This document shows positions 5,359-6,730 of a stretch of 6,730 nt of DNA, one piece after another (position 1 is the first letter of the stretch; each line of letters begins with the position of its first letter). The position numbers were made by a program, and so were the translations under genes. The stretch comes from an uncultured Ruminococcus sp. (GTDB lineage: Bacteria > Bacillota > Clostridia > Oscillospirales > Ruminococcaceae): assembly GCA_937901485.1 (NCBI GenBank), contig CALGTT010000265.1:1-6730 (forward strand). The letters run 5' to 3'. Below the pieces are notes generated by a model, which did no database searches, had not been told where the DNA came from, and saw only the letters and a list, made by a program, of their open reading frames with translations.

Positions 5359-6540
5359 TCAATGATGGAATAATCTAATTCCAGTGAATGCCATTGCGAT
5401 GCCGTACTTGTTGCAGGTCTCGATGACATTATCATCACGGATCGAACCGCCGGGTTCTGCGATGTATGCAACGCCGGACTTCTTTGCACGCTCGATGTTG
5501 TCGCCGAACGGGAAGAATGCATCAGAACCGAGGCATACGTCCGTATTCTTTGCAAGCCATGCCTTCTTTTCTTCTGCTGTGAATACTGCCGGCTTTACCT
5601 TGAAAATGTTCTGCCATGTGCCCTCAGCCAGTACATCCTCGTACTCGTCGCCGATATATACATCAATTGCATTGTCACGGTCTGCACGGCGGATGCCGTC
5701 TACAAACTGGAGACCCATTACCTGCGGAGACTGACGCAGCCACCAGTTGTCTGCCTTCTGACCAGCCAGACGTGTGCAGTGGATTCTGGACTGCTGACCT
5801 GCACCGATGCCGATTGCCTGACCGTCCTTAACATAGCAAACAGAGTTGGACTGTGTATACTTCAGAGTGATCAGGGAGATCAGGAGGTCATCCATCTTGT
5901 CAGCCGGAATATCCTTGTTCTCTGTCACGATATTGGAGAGCAGTTCCTTGTTGATGTCGAGTTCGTTTCTGCCCTGTTCAAAGGTCACGCCGTAAACCTG
6001 CTTGGTTTCGATCGGTGCGGGCTTATAGTTTTCGTCGATCTTCAGGATGCAGTATGTGCCCTTTCTCTTGGACTTGAGGATCTCCAGCGCCTCTTCGTCA
6101 TAATCGGGGGCAATGACACCGTCGGAAACTTCACGCTGGATCATCTTTGCGGTGCAAACGTCAACCTTGTCGGAGAGTGCGATGAAATCGCCGTAAGAGG
6201 ACATTCTGTCAGCACCTCTTGCTCTTGCATAGGCACTTGCCAGCGGAGAAAGTTCGCCCAGATCATCCACCCAGTAGATCTTCTTCAGATCATCGGACAG
6301 CGGTCTGCCGATGGCTGCGCCTGCCGGAGATACATGCTTGAAGGATGTTGCCGCACACATACCGGTTGCAGCCTTGAGTTCCTTGACCAGCTGCCAGCCG
6401 TTGAGGGCATCGAGCAGGTTGATGTAACCAGGCTTGCCGCAGAGCACCTCGATCGGCAGCTCTGTGCCGTCAGCCATGTACACTCTGGACGGCTTCTGAT
6501 TCGGGTTGCAGCCATATTTTAAAAGCATTTCATTTGCCAT
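5359..6540 (-). CDS. purH: Stand-alone AICAR transformylase (PurH without the IMP cyclohydrolase domain)
   Basis: This enzyme formylates AICAR with 10-formyltetrahydrofolate to FAICAR, the ninth step of de novo purine synthesis. The protein has 393 residues against about 510-520 for common bacterial PurH. It starts directly with the transformylase domain (LKYGCNPNQKP, 7-17) and lacks the N-terminal MGS-like IMP cyclohydrolase domain. Catalytic K68-H69 lie in SFKHVSPAGAA, which corresponds to K266-H267 of human ATIC. The blocks ARARGADRMSS (105-115), KYTQSNSVCY (227-236), GIGAGQQSRIHCTRLAG (244-260) and the C-terminal RLFHH resemble, from memory, vertebrate ATIC more than E. coli PurH. The ATG at 6540 has AGGAGG eight bases upstream and lies 26 nt after the upstream gene, which looks like a separate IMP cyclohydrolase. 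The two products together would replace bifunctional PurH. The stop is followed by strong hairpins and a probable terminator. Confidence 0.95.
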   Translation of the reverse strand: MANEMLLKYGCNPNQKPSRVYMADGTELPIEVLCGKPGYINLLDALNGWQLVKELKAATGMCAATSFKHVSPAGAAIGRPLSDDLKKIYWVDDLGELSPLASAYARARGADRMSSYGDFIALSDKVDVCTAKMIQREVSDGVIAPDYDEEALEILKSKRKGTYCILKIDENYKPAPIETKQVYGVTFEQGRNELDINKELLSNIVTENKDIPADKMDDLLISLITLKYTQSNSVCYVKDGQAIGIGAGQQSRIHCTRLAGQKADNWWLRQSPQVMGLQFVDGIRRADRDNAIDVYIGDEYEDVLAEGTWQNIFKVKPAVFTAEEKKAWLAKNTDVCLGSDAFFPFGDNIERAKKSGVAYIAEPGGSIRDDNVIETCNKYGIAMAFTGIRLFHH

Positions 6541-6566
6541 TGTTTTTTCCTCCTGAAAAACTGTTT

Positions 6567-6730
6567 TTATTTTGTATACTTATTGATGATCTTGGAAGTT
6601 GCCTTGCCTGTCTCGATGTCAATGTAGCGCACGAACAGGGAAACTTTGTTGTCCTCGTTCAGTGCATCCCAGAGGTTTGCAGCGAATTCTTCCATATCGT
6701 TCGGGTTGGTCACCTTCTTCGGCTCACCCT
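6567..6730 (-). CDS. IMP cyclohydrolase, PurO-like, C-terminal end (cut by window edge)
   Basis: Only the last 53 codons and the TAA stop (6569-6567) are inside the window. The visible peptide runs from GEPKKVTNPNDMEEF through LNEDNKVSLFVRYIDI to INKYTK. From memory, the NEDNKVSLFVRYIDIxTG ending is typical of the stand-alone IMP cyclohydrolase of Clostridia (PurO-type, an Ntn-hydrolase fold), a protein of roughly 235 residues that closes FAICAR to IMP. The context agrees: it lies 26 nt upstream of an AICAR transformylase that lacks its own cyclohydrolase domain. The body of the protein is not visible, so its catalytic residues cannot be checked. The assignment rests on this tail plus the neighbour. 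Confidence 0.75.
   Translation of the reverse strand, partial: GEPKKVTNPNDMEEFAANLWDALNEDNKVSLFVRYIDIETGKATSKIINKYTK

Noticed and set aside
5286..5555. 89-codon minus-strand frame running from inside purH into the spacer
   Set aside because: Most of it overlaps purH in another frame. The rest translates the hairpin region, and it has no ribosome site of its own.
5779..6522. 247-codon open frame on the plus strand opposite purH
   Set aside because: It is fully antisense to the AICAR transformylase catalytic region and its translation is not protein-like.

Overview
All genes in this window read on the minus strand and are tightly packed, which is what one expects of a chromosomal housekeeping region. 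The gene content (purine synthesis, uvrC, rsmD-coaD), the strong GGAGG-type ribosome sites and the family variants suggest a Clostridia-type Firmicute. A Ruminococcus-like or other Oscillospiraceae gut organism is my best guess, from memory of protein resemblance only. I see no phage, IS, CRISPR, tRNA or rRNA.

In transcription order (high to low coordinates) the window opens with the C-terminal 53 codons of what looks like a stand-alone IMP cyclohydrolase (6567-6730). Next is a stand-alone AICAR transformylase (5359-6540). Together these two proteins would do the job of the usual bifunctional PurH, the last two steps to IMP. A gap of about 155 nt (5203-5358) follows. It is the only sizeable non-coding stretch and is rich in secondary structure: two mutually exclusive GC-rich hairpins right after the purH stop, an imperfect tandem duplication, and a long nested hairpin ending in a T6 run that looks like a terminator.

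Beyond the gap come an 87-residue cysteine-rich (zinc-ribbon-like) protein (4939-5202), a 103-residue single-pass membrane or exported protein (4619-4930), purD (3325-4602), a six-helix membrane protein of unknown function (2689-3312), uvrC (800-2659), rsmD (249-803) and the first 84 codons of coaD (1-252). Spacing within this group is very short. There are 4-nt stop/start overlaps at uvrC/rsmD and rsmD/coaD, a possible one at the membrane gene/uvrC junction, and ribosome-binding sites that overlap the preceding stop codon. This suggests co-transcription and translational coupling.

Functionally the window mixes de novo purine synthesis (purO-like, purH, purD), nucleotide excision repair (uvrC), 16S rRNA methylation (rsmD), coenzyme A synthesis (coaD) and three small proteins of unknown function. 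I found no clear undescribed system. The best leads are the split, eukaryote-like PurH and the structured spacer behind it.
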